This document shows positions 1 to 6,077 of a stretch of DNA of 7,232 nt, in pieces. The notes under the pieces are model-generated. The model was not told the DNA's origin. It ran no database searches and was given only the letters and a program-made list of their open reading frames with translations. The stretch lies in NCBI GenBank assembly GCA_030426865.1, contig JAUHXN010000148.1, forward strand, positions 1-7,232. The letters are read 5' to 3'. The stretch's first letter is position 1; the number at the start of each line of letters is the position of its first letter. Source of the DNA: a bacterium (GTDB taxonomy: Bacteria; Bacteroidota; Ignavibacteria; Kapaibacteriales; UBA2268). The position numbers and the translations under genes are program-made.

Positions 1-1680
1 GGAAATAGCAGAAAATTCAATATTGACGGTGGCGTAGGTGCTATATTTAGTAGGTTGGCCATAGAGGGACCAATCATAGAAGATAAGCTTTCTTTCCTTG
101 TTGCTGCTCGAAGATCTTATGCCGATGTATTAGCTAAGCCATTTTTAGATGATGGTTTGGAAGATAGTCAGTTTTACTTTTATGATTTGACAGCCAAAAC
201 AAACTGGAAAGTAGATGAAAACAACACAATTTTCGCATCCGGCTATTTTGGTAGAGATGTTTTTGATGCAGGTTTCGGATTTGATTGGGGGAGCCAGACT
301 TTCACAACTAGATGGAATCACTTGTTCAGTGACAAACTATTCTCAAACCTAACGTATTACTATAGTAATTATGACTATAAATTACAGTTTGGTGAAGATG
401 ACCAAGATGTATTCAAATGGCAGGCGAATATTGTTACTCAATCATTGAAATATGACTTAGAATATTTTTTCAATCCTGAAAACAATATAGACTTTGGATT
501 AGAGGCATTGTATTATGACTTTGCCCCTGGTATTGCGGTTGGTATTAGTGACGGTATATCAGTACCTATCAGCTTAGACGAACAATTTGCAGGACAATTA
601 TCAGCATATATTGGACAAGAAATTGACGCTACAGAAGATTTATCTCTTAAATATGGCTTGAGAGCTTCTTACTACCAATACTTAGGTCCTGGAACAGCAT
701 ATTATTATGGTGACACTACTGTTGGAATATCCAAACCATTAATTGGCGAAGAGAAATTTGATGATTTTGCTAATATAGCAGATTATTTGAACTTAGAACC
801 ACGTTTTTCAGTAAAGTATCAACTAAATGAAGAAAGTTCGATAAAAGCAAGTTACAATAGAATGGTACAATATGTTCATTTAGTTTCTAATACAGCGGCT
901 TCTACACCTTTGGATGTTTGGATACCAACAACAAATAATGTCAAACCAGAATTAGCTGACCAATACGCGTTGGGCTATTTTAAGAATTTTGATGATAATG
1001 AATGGGAAACTTCAGTAGAAGTTTACTATAAAGATTTACAAAATCAAATAGAATATATACCAGGTGCAGATTTACTTTTAAATGAGAATTTGGAGGCAGA
1101 TTTCCTAAGTGGAGATGGGAGAGCATACGGAGCAGAATTTTACGTTAAGAAAAATACTGGCGATATAACAGGTTGGATTAGTTATACTCTAGCTAGAACA
1201 GAAAGACAAGTCAATGGCATCAATAATGAAGATTGGTTCCCAGCTAGGTTTGACAGAACTCATAATTTGAGTGTTGTTGGTTTTTATGATTTATCAGATA
1301 CTTGGAGTCTTTCAGCAAACTTCATCCTTTCTTCAGGGACACCAGGTACCTTCCCCACAAATAGATTTGAGTGGCAAGGATATTATATACCACATAATGC
1401 TGGTGGTACTAGAAACAACTTCCGAATACCTATGACTCACAGATTAGATTTATCGGTTACTTATGACCCGGTAGATGAACCAGATGAGTGGTGGACAGGT
1501 AAGTGGGTATTCTCCATTTACAATGTTTACAATAGGAAAAATCCTTATTCTGTATATTTTAGAAACAATGCAGATAATTCGATACAAACTGAAGCTGTAA
1601 GGTTTGCAGTATTTGGCTCGATAGTTCCGGCTATCTCTTATAATTTCAATTTTGATGTAGATAAACTAATAAATGAATAA
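1..1680 (+). CDS. TonB-dependent outer-membrane receptor, C-terminal barrel (5' end outside window)
   Basis: Outer-membrane beta-barrel that would import a ligand into the periplasm using TonB/ExbBD energy; the ligand cannot be told. The frame is open from base 1 (it begins GNSRKFNIDGGVG), so the TTG at 55 is not the true start. 559 residues are visible. The N-terminal carboxypeptidase-like domain and plug expected of this Bacteroidota type lie outside the window. What remains is typical barrel: the strand and turn around IEGPIIEDKLSF, a QYVHLVSNTAAS stretch near residue 290, a GRAYGAEFYVKK strand, DRTH near residue 418, and a terminal strand block around VPAISYNFNF. Aromatic and Asp/Asn-rich loops alternate with short strands throughout. 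The stop codon overlaps the start of the downstream DUF4249 gene, the usual partner of this receptor subfamily, so the two probably form one transcription unit. The family call is secure; the substrate is unknown. Confidence 0.95.
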   Translation, partial: GNSRKFNIDGGVGAIFSRLAIEGPIIEDKLSFLVAARRSYADVLAKPFLDDGLEDSQFYFYDLTAKTNWKVDENNTIFASGYFGRDVFDAGFGFDWGSQTFTTRWNHLFSDKLFSNLTYYYSNYDYKLQFGEDDQDVFKWQANIVTQSLKYDLEYFFNPENNIDFGLEALYYDFAPGIAVGISDGISVPISLDEQFAGQLSAYIGQEIDATEDLSLKYGLRASYYQYLGPGTAYYYGDTTVGISKPLIGEEKFDDFANIADYLNLEPRFSVKYQLNEESSIKASYNRMVQYVHLVSNTAASTPLDVWIPTTNNVKPELADQYALGYFKNFDDNEWETSVEVYYKDLQNQIEYIPGADLLLNENLEADFLSGDGRAYGAEFYVKKNTGDITGWISYTLARTERQVNGINNEDWFPARFDRTHNLSVVGFYDLSDTWSLSANFILSSGTPGTFPTNRFEWQGYYIPHNAGGTRNNFRIPMTHRLDLSVTYDPVDEPDEWWTGKWVFSIYNVYNRKNPYSVYFRNNADNSIQTEAVRFAVFGSIVPAISYNFNFDVDKLINE

Positions 1681-2590
1681 TATGAAAAAATTAATTTTAA
1701 TACTACTTTCTGCAATGCTTTTCGCATCTTGTGAAGATGTGATTGACGTAGATTTGGAAGACGGTAAACCGCAATTAACCGTTGATGCGATACTCTCTAA
1801 TCTAGATGAACCGCAGTATGTACGTTTGACTATGTCAGGAGATTACTTTGATGTATCATCAGTTACTCCTGTTACAGATGCTTTAGTCGAACTTACTGAC
1901 AGTGATGGCAACAATTATACTTTTAAATCACCAGATTCTAATGGAAAATATGAATTAGAATCACAGTTTGACAGTTTAGTTGTTGGCAGAGAATACACCC
2001 TAAAGATAACATATAATAATGAAGTATTCACTTCTAAAAGTACAGTCAGACAAGTACCAGCAATTGACTCAATTACGTGGAGTCGTGAGAATATCCCATT
2101 TGGTGATGTTGACTCTATATGGGCAGTGCAGTTTTGGGCTTATGATAATCCTGGACTTGGTGATGCATATTGGGTAAAGGCAACAAGAAATGGAGTTGTA
2201 AAAAGCTCACCAACAAGCATAACAGTTGCTTATGATGGCTCAACTGGTAGAGGTTCAAAAACTGATAATATTCCTTTTATCTTACCTATTAGAGCTTCAA
2301 TTACACCTGGTGGGTTCGCTGGTCCTCCTGACGGAGAAGAATTTGTAGAAGTTGGTGAAACTGTCGGCGTACAGCTTTTTAGTATATCACAAGATTTGGC
2401 TACCTACTTAACTATTTTACAAGAACAGTTGAACAATGGTGGGTTATTTGCTGTTCCACCTACAAATCTGCCTACTAATATTTCAAATCAGAACAGTAAT
2501 GGCAGCAAGGCACTCGGCTGGTTCGAAGTTTCTAATGTTTCTACTGATTCTGGTGAGATAAGTTGGGAAAAAGGAAATAACAAAGAATAA
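1673..2590 (+). CDS. DUF4249 domain-containing lipoprotein, partner of the TonB-dependent receptor
   Basis: Predicted outer-membrane lipoprotein of 305 residues. The N-terminus has two lysines, a hydrophobic stretch and the lipobox LFASC with Cys20 as the lipidated residue. The acidic residues right after it (EDVID) resemble surface-export signals known from Bacteroidota lipoproteins; that is inference. Residues about 33-128 look like a beta-sandwich (PQLTVDAILSN, DALVELTDSDG, GREYTLKITYN). The C-terminal part carries DUF4249 hallmarks: NGGLFAVPPTN near 255-265 and ALGWFEVS near 280-287. DUF4249 genes commonly sit directly after a TonB-dependent receptor, as here, with an 8-base overlap that suggests translational coupling. 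The molecular role of the family is not established; a ligand-capturing or lid role like SusD is a guess. An in-frame ATG at 1682 gives a tidier signal peptide starting MKK and may be the real start. Neither start has a Shine-Dalgarno sequence. Confidence 0.9.
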   Translation: MNNMKKLILILLSAMLFASCEDVIDVDLEDGKPQLTVDAILSNLDEPQYVRLTMSGDYFDVSSVTPVTDALVELTDSDGNNYTFKSPDSNGKYELESQFDSLVVGREYTLKITYNNEVFTSKSTVRQVPAIDSITWSRENIPFGDVDSIWAVQFWAYDNPGLGDAYWVKATRNGVVKSSPTSITVAYDGSTGRGSKTDNIPFILPIRASITPGGFAGPPDGEEFVEVGETVGVQLFSISQDLATYLTILQEQLNNGGLFAVPPTNLPTNISNQNSNGSKALGWFEVSNVSTDSGEISWEKGNNKE

Positions 2591-2616
2591 CTAGACCAAT
2601 GTCAAAGATAAAACTT

Positions 2617-2650
2617 AAGGAATACTATTAGATTAGTATTCCTTTTTTTA
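2617..2650 (+). terminator. Intrinsic terminator after the receptor/DUF4249 unit
   Basis: A perfect 11-base-pair stem, AAGGAATACTA at 2617-2627 and TAGTATTCCTT at 2634-2644, with a 6-base loop. It runs straight into a T tract (T2643-T2649), starting 26 bases after the DUF4249 stop. Read on the minus strand, the same stem is followed by AAGTTTTATC, a weaker T-rich run, so it may also stop transcription of the minus-strand gene that ends at 2663. Confidence 0.9.
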
Positions 2651-2662
2651 CTTTTAAAGCAA

Positions 2663-3028
2663 TTAATCAACTAAATCAAAAAACTTACAATTGCCATCCC
2701 AAGATTCATCGTTTGTTACTAACTCTAAAAAATCTAACTTTCCTTTTGTAATATTAAGTTCATAGTTTATTTCATTTTTCAAAGAATCTATTACAAGTCT
2801 CTTATTTGAAGATAAAGAAGCATGAGTATTTGATATTTTTACGAAGTCAATTTCTTTGATTAAATATTCAAAGTGTATGTACATCCCAACACCAGTATAC
2901 TCTCTTGATTTGACCCTTACAAAATGTAAGTGCTCTTTCAATAAAGGAAATTTTTTATAATTATACTTAAATATCTCAATAAGAATTGCTTCTTCAATCT
3001 GATTTAAACTGTTATCCATACTTACCAT
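2663..3028 (-). CDS. Hypothetical 121-residue protein, family not recognised
   Basis: Small, probably cytoplasmic protein with no signal peptide or membrane segment. I do not recognise a named family. It begins with an amphipathic helix (NQIEEAILIEIFKYN), then a KSREYTGVGMYIHFEY segment that looks like two beta-strands around a Gly turn. It ends with KGKLDFLELVTNDESWDG, another strand-turn-strand. This alpha-then-beta layout is common among small bacterial immunity proteins, but that is only a resemblance. It lies 52 bases downstream of an Imm32-like gene on the same strand, so the two are probably co-transcribed. Two starts are possible, ATG at 3028 or ATG at 3019 (three residues shorter); neither has a clear ribosome binding site. 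The frame is intact and ends just before the shared terminator at 2617-2650. It is likely real; its function is unknown. Confidence 0.75.
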   Translation of the reverse strand: MVSMDNSLNQIEEAILIEIFKYNYKKFPLLKEHLHFVRVKSREYTGVGMYIHFEYLIKEIDFVKISNTHASLSSNKRLVIDSLKNEINYELNITKGKLDFLELVTNDESWDGNCKFFDLVD

Positions 3029-3080
3029 ATTATTTAAATTTCTACTAAACTAATTGAAATGAAATAGAGATTATTATACA

Positions 3081-3338
3081 TTATTCCTTTTTAATGATTA
3101 ACTCAGCACTTCCTTTCTCCAAAGAATTACTGTCATCTAAATGGATGTGATAATTAGAGGGTACACTTTTTTGAGCTAAATTCAATAAATGGTTTGCCAG
3201 TGAAACTAAACCTTCTTCATTTGCACTTATAAGTATCTTTTTATTCTCCAAATTTGTCTTTATAGTAAAATTGTCTTCCCATTTAAATTTAAATCCATTT
3301 TCAATATTGTATTCAGGTATTTCAATGCTAATTTTCAT
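3081..3338 (-). CDS. Small protein resembling the Imm32 immunity family
   Basis: 85-residue soluble protein. From memory of family patterns, the middle (ISANEEGLVSLANHLLNLAQ, residues about 37-56) and the C-terminal part (HIHLDDSNSLEKGSAELII, about 64-82) match proteins labelled immunity protein 32 (Imm32). These are small proteins predicted from gene neighbourhoods to neutralise polymorphic toxins. The N-terminal half is predicted beta (KISIEIPEY, GFKFKWEDNF), followed by one helix and two further strands. No toxin gene is visible beside it; it is the first gene of a minus-strand pair with the 121-residue protein. It could therefore be an orphan immunity gene or a housekeeping member of the same fold. 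The start ATG is the first Met of the frame and is preceded only by a weak purine run (AAGCTAAGAATT). The family call is from memory and could not be checked by a profile search. Confidence 0.6.
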   Translation of the reverse strand: MKISIEIPEYNIENGFKFKWEDNFTIKTNLENKKILISANEEGLVSLANHLLNLAQKSVPSNYHIHLDDSNSLEKGSAELIIKKE

Positions 3339-3340
3339 AA

Positions 3341-3371
3341 TTCTTAGCTTTAATTTTTTAGAGTAGATTTG
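3341..3371 (+). promoter_or_regulatory. Possible Bacteroidota-type promoter for the CPBP protease gene
   Basis: TAGATTTG at 3364-3371 matches the Bacteroidota -7 consensus TAnnTTTG exactly. A TTC at 3341-3343 sits 20 bases upstream, where the -33 element TTG is expected, with one mismatch. Transcription would begin near 3377 and leave a leader of about 50 bases before the ATG at 3430. The element lies in the 91-base divergent spacer between the Imm32-like gene and the protease gene. In DNA this AT-rich such matches arise by chance, so this is a weak call. Confidence 0.3.
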
Positions 3372-3429
3372 ACAATATAACTTAAAATAAGTTAGATTGT
3401 AAATTATAGATTTAATCTCAAATGATAAT

Positions 3430-4194
3430 ATGGTTATGATTCGAAATAAAGAAAGATTACTATTTGGACTAATAGTATTTGTACTAGGAATGCTAGGTGT
3501 GTTCTCACTCCTAACTATGGAGATTACCCTCCCAGAAGCAGTAGCGAGTATGCTAAAAGATAAGTTCAGCCCTACTCAAATCAAATTTCTACTTTTAATA
3601 AACCCAACTATATTCTTAATTATTGCAGTTTTATTCGGCACATTCTTGCACGATAAAGTGAAACTAGATGCTCCAATAATAAAATCATTTGTCTCCAAAC
3701 ATAAACATTTCAATCAAAATACATTACTCAAATTTGGTATAACTGGTGGTGTAGTTACTGGTGTTTTATTAGCACTTTCTAATGTTATTTCTGCTCAATA
3801 TTTACCTTCTGAACTTGTAGAGATTGGCAATAATCTAGAAGTTTCTTTAGCCAATAGATTTTTGTATGGAGGAATAACCGAAGAAATACTGATGAGATTT
3901 GGACTGATGACTTTAGTTGTCTGGCTTGCTTCTAAAGTACTTAATTCGCTCGCCCCTGCTGTCTATTGGATAGGGATTATCGTATCGTCAATAGTATTTG
4001 GGTTAGGGCACTTCCCGATCGTATTCCAAACAGTTGTTGAGCCTAGTTCATTCTTGCTTTTGTATATACTGATTGCTAACTCATTTGGTGGAGTTATATT
4101 TGGTTGGCTTTATTGGAAGAAGGGATTAGAATCAGCTATGATAGCCCATATATTCGCTCATATTGTGATGGTTACAGTAGGTTATTTCTCCTAA
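3430..4194 (+). CDS. CPBP family (CAAX/Abi-type) intramembrane protease
   Basis: Polytopic inner-membrane protein of 254 residues with about seven hydrophobic segments (roughly 9-30, 51-72, 100-122, 145-167, 177-198, 206-226, 234-252). The CPBP catalytic motifs are visible: EExxxR as E151, E152 and R156 in TEEILMR, and FxxxH as F190 and H194 in FGLGH. The third is a His pair, H240 and H244, in AHIFAH. In Rce1-type members the glutamate and histidines form the active site within the membrane. Bacterial members take part in protein or peptide processing and sometimes in bacteriocin self-immunity; the substrate here is unknown. The usual third motif is HxxxN or HxxxD, so H244 is a departure. ATG 3430 and ATG 3436 are both possible starts, neither with a Shine-Dalgarno. 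The CDF transporter gene follows after 41 bases on the same strand, suggesting co-transcription. Confidence 0.93.
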   Translation: MVMIRNKERLLFGLIVFVLGMLGVFSLLTMEITLPEAVASMLKDKFSPTQIKFLLLINPTIFLIIAVLFGTFLHDKVKLDAPIIKSFVSKHKHFNQNTLLKFGITGGVVTGVLLALSNVISAQYLPSELVEIGNNLEVSLANRFLYGGITEEILMRFGLMTLVVWLASKVLNSLAPAVYWIGIIVSSIVFGLGHFPIVFQTVVEPSSFLLLYILIANSFGGVIFGWLYWKKGLESAMIAHIFAHIVMVTVGYFS

Positions 4195-4235
4195 ATAAAC
4201 TTAAATTACTATCTCAGAAAACCCGCAAATAGAAA

Positions 4236-5108
4236 TTGAACATAAGCAATAAAGATAAAGCAATAAAAACAACCTACTTGAGTATAGTGGGTAATATACT
4301 ATTGGCTATTGTCAAAGGACTGACGGGATATTTCGGTAATTCGTATGCACTGATTGCAGACGCTATAGAATCCACAACCGATGTATTTGCCTCATGTTTA
4401 GTGCTATTCGGAATCAAATATTCCACTCGTCCACCTGATGATAATCATCCTTATGGACATGGCAGAGCTGAGCCATTGATTACATTTGCAGTAGTAGGGT
4501 TCTTACTTATCTCTGCAGCTTATATTGCTTATGAGAGTATTTATAATATTACCACTCCTCAAATAGCACCTGAAAGTTTCACACTATATATTTTAGCAGC
4601 AATTATAATTTGGAAAGAAGCATTCTATAGAATAGTATCTCGAAAGAGCGATGAGACCAATAGCACTTCACTAAAAGCAGATGCGTGGCACCACAGAAGT
4701 GATGCAATTACTTCACTTATTGCGTTCATCGGTATTTCCGTTTCTATTTTCTTAGGTGAAGGTTATGAAACGGCAGACGATTGGGCAGCCTTACTTGCAT
4801 CTGGGTTTATAGTTTACAATGCTTATCTTATATTCAGACCAGCATTAAGTGAAATTATGGATGAGCACATTTATGACGATTTTATAGAAGATGTGCGTCG
4901 TATATCAGAAACCGTAGAAGGAGTAGTTGACACCGAAAAATGCTTTGTGAGGAAAATGGGGTTGACTTATCATGTAGATTTACACTTAATTGTCAATGGC
5001 AATATAAGCGTACGTGAAGGACACGATATCGCACATAATTTAAAAAATGAACTACAATCTCAAATCCCAGAAATATCAGATGTACTTATCCATGTGGAGC
5101 CTGAGTAG
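4236..5108 (+). CDS. Cation diffusion facilitator (CDF) metal transporter, FieF/YiiP-like
   Basis: Inner-membrane divalent metal/proton antiporter of 290 residues, probably a dimer exporting Zn, Fe or similar ions from the cytoplasm. Six hydrophobic segments are followed by a cytoplasmic ferredoxin-like domain (about 208-290). Comparison from memory with E. coli YiiP puts the transport site at E45 and D49 (AIESTTD) and H152 and D156 (HHRSD). The YiiP equivalent is Asp-Asp-His-Asp, so the first ligand is Glu here. The loop site DDNHPYGHG (D68, H71, H75) is intact. C-terminal-domain ligands are largely kept (H250, H263, H286, E288). The frame has a stop at 4230-4232 and no Met before residue 208, so the only start that keeps the first membrane helix whole is TTG at 4236. 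It has no Shine-Dalgarno. The gene follows the CPBP protease closely. The family is certain; the metal is not. Confidence 0.96.
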   Translation: MNISNKDKAIKTTYLSIVGNILLAIVKGLTGYFGNSYALIADAIESTTDVFASCLVLFGIKYSTRPPDDNHPYGHGRAEPLITFAVVGFLLISAAYIAYESIYNITTPQIAPESFTLYILAAIIIWKEAFYRIVSRKSDETNSTSLKADAWHHRSDAITSLIAFIGISVSIFLGEGYETADDWAALLASGFIVYNAYLIFRPALSEIMDEHIYDDFIEDVRRISETVEGVVDTEKCFVRKMGLTYHVDLHLIVNGNISVREGHDIAHNLKNELQSQIPEISDVLIHVEPE

Positions 5109-5203
5109 GTTTAGAGATTTTCTATTACATCTGATTTTAACCAACGGGTTACTGGACTTCGATTTATTGTAAAACCAGTTGTTTCAAATTTCAGTGCCTT
5201 GCC

Positions 5204-5247
5204 GGAGTTTTGAGACGTATGCAATACGTCTCTACGATTACAGCTCC
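5204..5247. repeat. REP-like palindromic hairpin in the spacer
   Basis: A perfect 9-base-pair palindrome, GAGACGTAT at 5212-5220 and ATACGTCTC at 5224-5232, with a three-base loop GCA. An outer GGAG (5204-5207) and CTCC (5244-5247) can pair around it. On the minus strand the hairpin foot reads GTAGAGACG, so a GTAG tetranucleotide sits at the 5' base of the stem. That is the arrangement of REP elements mobilised by RAYT-type (IS200-like) transposases. It is more GC-rich than the flanking spacer. No T tract follows on either strand, so it is not a convincing terminator. The rest of the 240-base spacer (5109-5348) holds no gene that I can see. Repeat status needs other copies in the genome. Confidence 0.5.
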
Positions 5248-5339
5248 AATCCAATAAATAATTCTAACATTATCCCATCTCAAAAAATCCGTTCTTTATT
5301 CATTATCGTATATGTTATGTATTATTTACAATAATCATT

Positions 5340-5344
5340 GGAGA
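5340..5344 (+). promoter_or_regulatory. Shine-Dalgarno-like GGAGA before the beta-barrel gene
   Basis: GGAGA ends four bases before the ATG at 5349 and supports that start. It is the only clear purine-rich ribosome binding site in the window; the other genes lack one, as is common in Bacteroidota. Confidence 0.5.
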
Positions 5345-5348
5345 TTTT

Positions 5349-5984
5349 ATGAAAAAGTTATCAATTGTTATCGCGTTCGTATTTTTATCGATGAGTCATA
5401 AAGCTACTAGTCAAGTTGACTTAGGAATAATTGGGGGTATAAACTCCTCTAGTTTACAAATAGAACCTAGTGGTGATTTTGATGTAGAAGGGCGCACGAC
5501 TTTTGGAGTGGGATTATTTTTAAACTTACAAGCAAATGATTTTATAGGATTACAAGTAACTCCTATGTTCATGCAAAAAGGAGCTAACGCTAAAATAGAT
5601 TTCGATTTTATTGATTATACTGAATACAAAGCGGATTATCTAGAAATACCTATTCTAGCTAGACTAAATTTTGATGCAGGAATGTTAAAACCATATCTTT
5701 TGGCTGGACCTAGTCTAGGTTTCCAACTCAATTCCTCGTACTTAGACGGTGATGGTGAAGAAGTGGATATCTCGGATGAAACTAAGAATTTAGATTTATC
5801 TTTAGTCCTAGGTGGTGGTCTAGAAATTGAACTTGAAAGTATTTCATTATTCGGTCAATTGACTTATAATCATGGTCTTTCTAATATAGATAATTCTGAT
5901 GGTATATTAGATTTTACTGATGAGATATATACTCGCAGTATAGGTTTCTATGCAGGTGTATCAGTTCCATTGGGTTCCGAATAA
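5349..5984 (+). CDS. Outer-membrane beta-barrel (porin-family) protein
   Basis: 211-residue predicted outer-membrane barrel of the PorT/OmpA-barrel type (beta-barrel domain families PF13568/PF13505). The N-terminus is a signal peptide: Lys2-Lys3, a hydrophobic core to about residue 15, then KATS followed by QVDLG. Cleavage after Ser21 would leave Gln22 first, a common pattern in Bacteroidota. Family features are the early GIIGGINSSSL strand, DYLEIPILARLNF in the middle, and KPYLLAGPSLGF directly after it. Short amphipathic strands then run to the end (SIGFYAGVSVPLG), enough for about eight strands. Two putative surface loops are strongly acidic (DGDGEEVDISDE and DNSDGILDFTDE) and could bind cations; this is inference. 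It has its own ribosome binding site and a strong terminator, and is 240 bases from the CDF gene, so it is probably monocistronic. Specific function is unknown. Confidence 0.93.
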   Translation: MKKLSIVIAFVFLSMSHKATSQVDLGIIGGINSSSLQIEPSGDFDVEGRTTFGVGLFLNLQANDFIGLQVTPMFMQKGANAKIDFDFIDYTEYKADYLEIPILARLNFDAGMLKPYLLAGPSLGFQLNSSYLDGDGEEVDISDETKNLDLSLVLGGGLEIELESISLFGQLTYNHGLSNIDNSDGILDFTDEIYTRSIGFYAGVSVPLGSE

Positions 5985-5997
5985 AATGAAGTTTTTA

Positions 5998-6032
5998 ATT
6001 AACTAGTAAGACCTCCAATTAAGCTAGTTAAT
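5998..6032. repeat. Inverted repeat forming a stem-loop downstream of the barrel gene
   Basis: ATTAACTAG at 5998-6006 and CTAGTTAAT at 6024-6032 are perfect inverted repeats of 9 bases around a 17-base loop. They lie in the 3' untranslated region of the barrel gene, only a few bases before the main terminator. The stem is AT-rich and not followed by a T tract. It could stabilise the mRNA end or be an operator-like palindrome; nothing else supports either. Confidence 0.5.
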
Positions 6033-6034
6033 AT

Positions 6035-6077
6035 TAGCGGAAGGTTGTCTTTTCCCTTAAGACAACCTTCCGTTATT
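6035..6077 (+). terminator. Strong, probably bidirectional terminator between convergent genes
   Basis: A perfect 14-base-pair stem, CGGAAGGTTGTCTT at 6038-6051 and AAGACAACCTTCCG at 6059-6072, with a 7-base loop. It can be lengthened by three more pairs including one G-U (6035-6037 with 6073-6075). On the plus strand it is followed by TTATTTTA, ending transcription of the beta-barrel gene. The minus-strand propeller gene stops at 6078, next to the same stem, so the hairpin probably serves both genes. On the minus strand the following bases are only moderately T-rich. Confidence 0.88.

Noticed and set aside
55..57. TTG at 55 as the start of the receptor gene
   Set aside because: The frame is open back to base 1 and the upstream residues fit the receptor family, so the gene is cut by the window edge.
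3404..3414. Second -7-like element TAGATTTA close to the CPBP start
   Set aside because: One mismatch to consensus and no TTG at the right distance upstream; too weak to list beside the better match at 3364-3371.
5140..5180. Short inverted repeats AACC/GGTT and ACTGG/CCAGT after the CDF gene
   Set aside because: Stems of only 4-5 base pairs, expected by chance; no T tract and no support for a function.
5212..5232. The GAGACG/CGTCTC hairpin as terminator of the CDF gene
   Set aside because: No T tract follows on the plus or minus strand and it lies about 100 bases past the stop codon; a REP-like element fits better.
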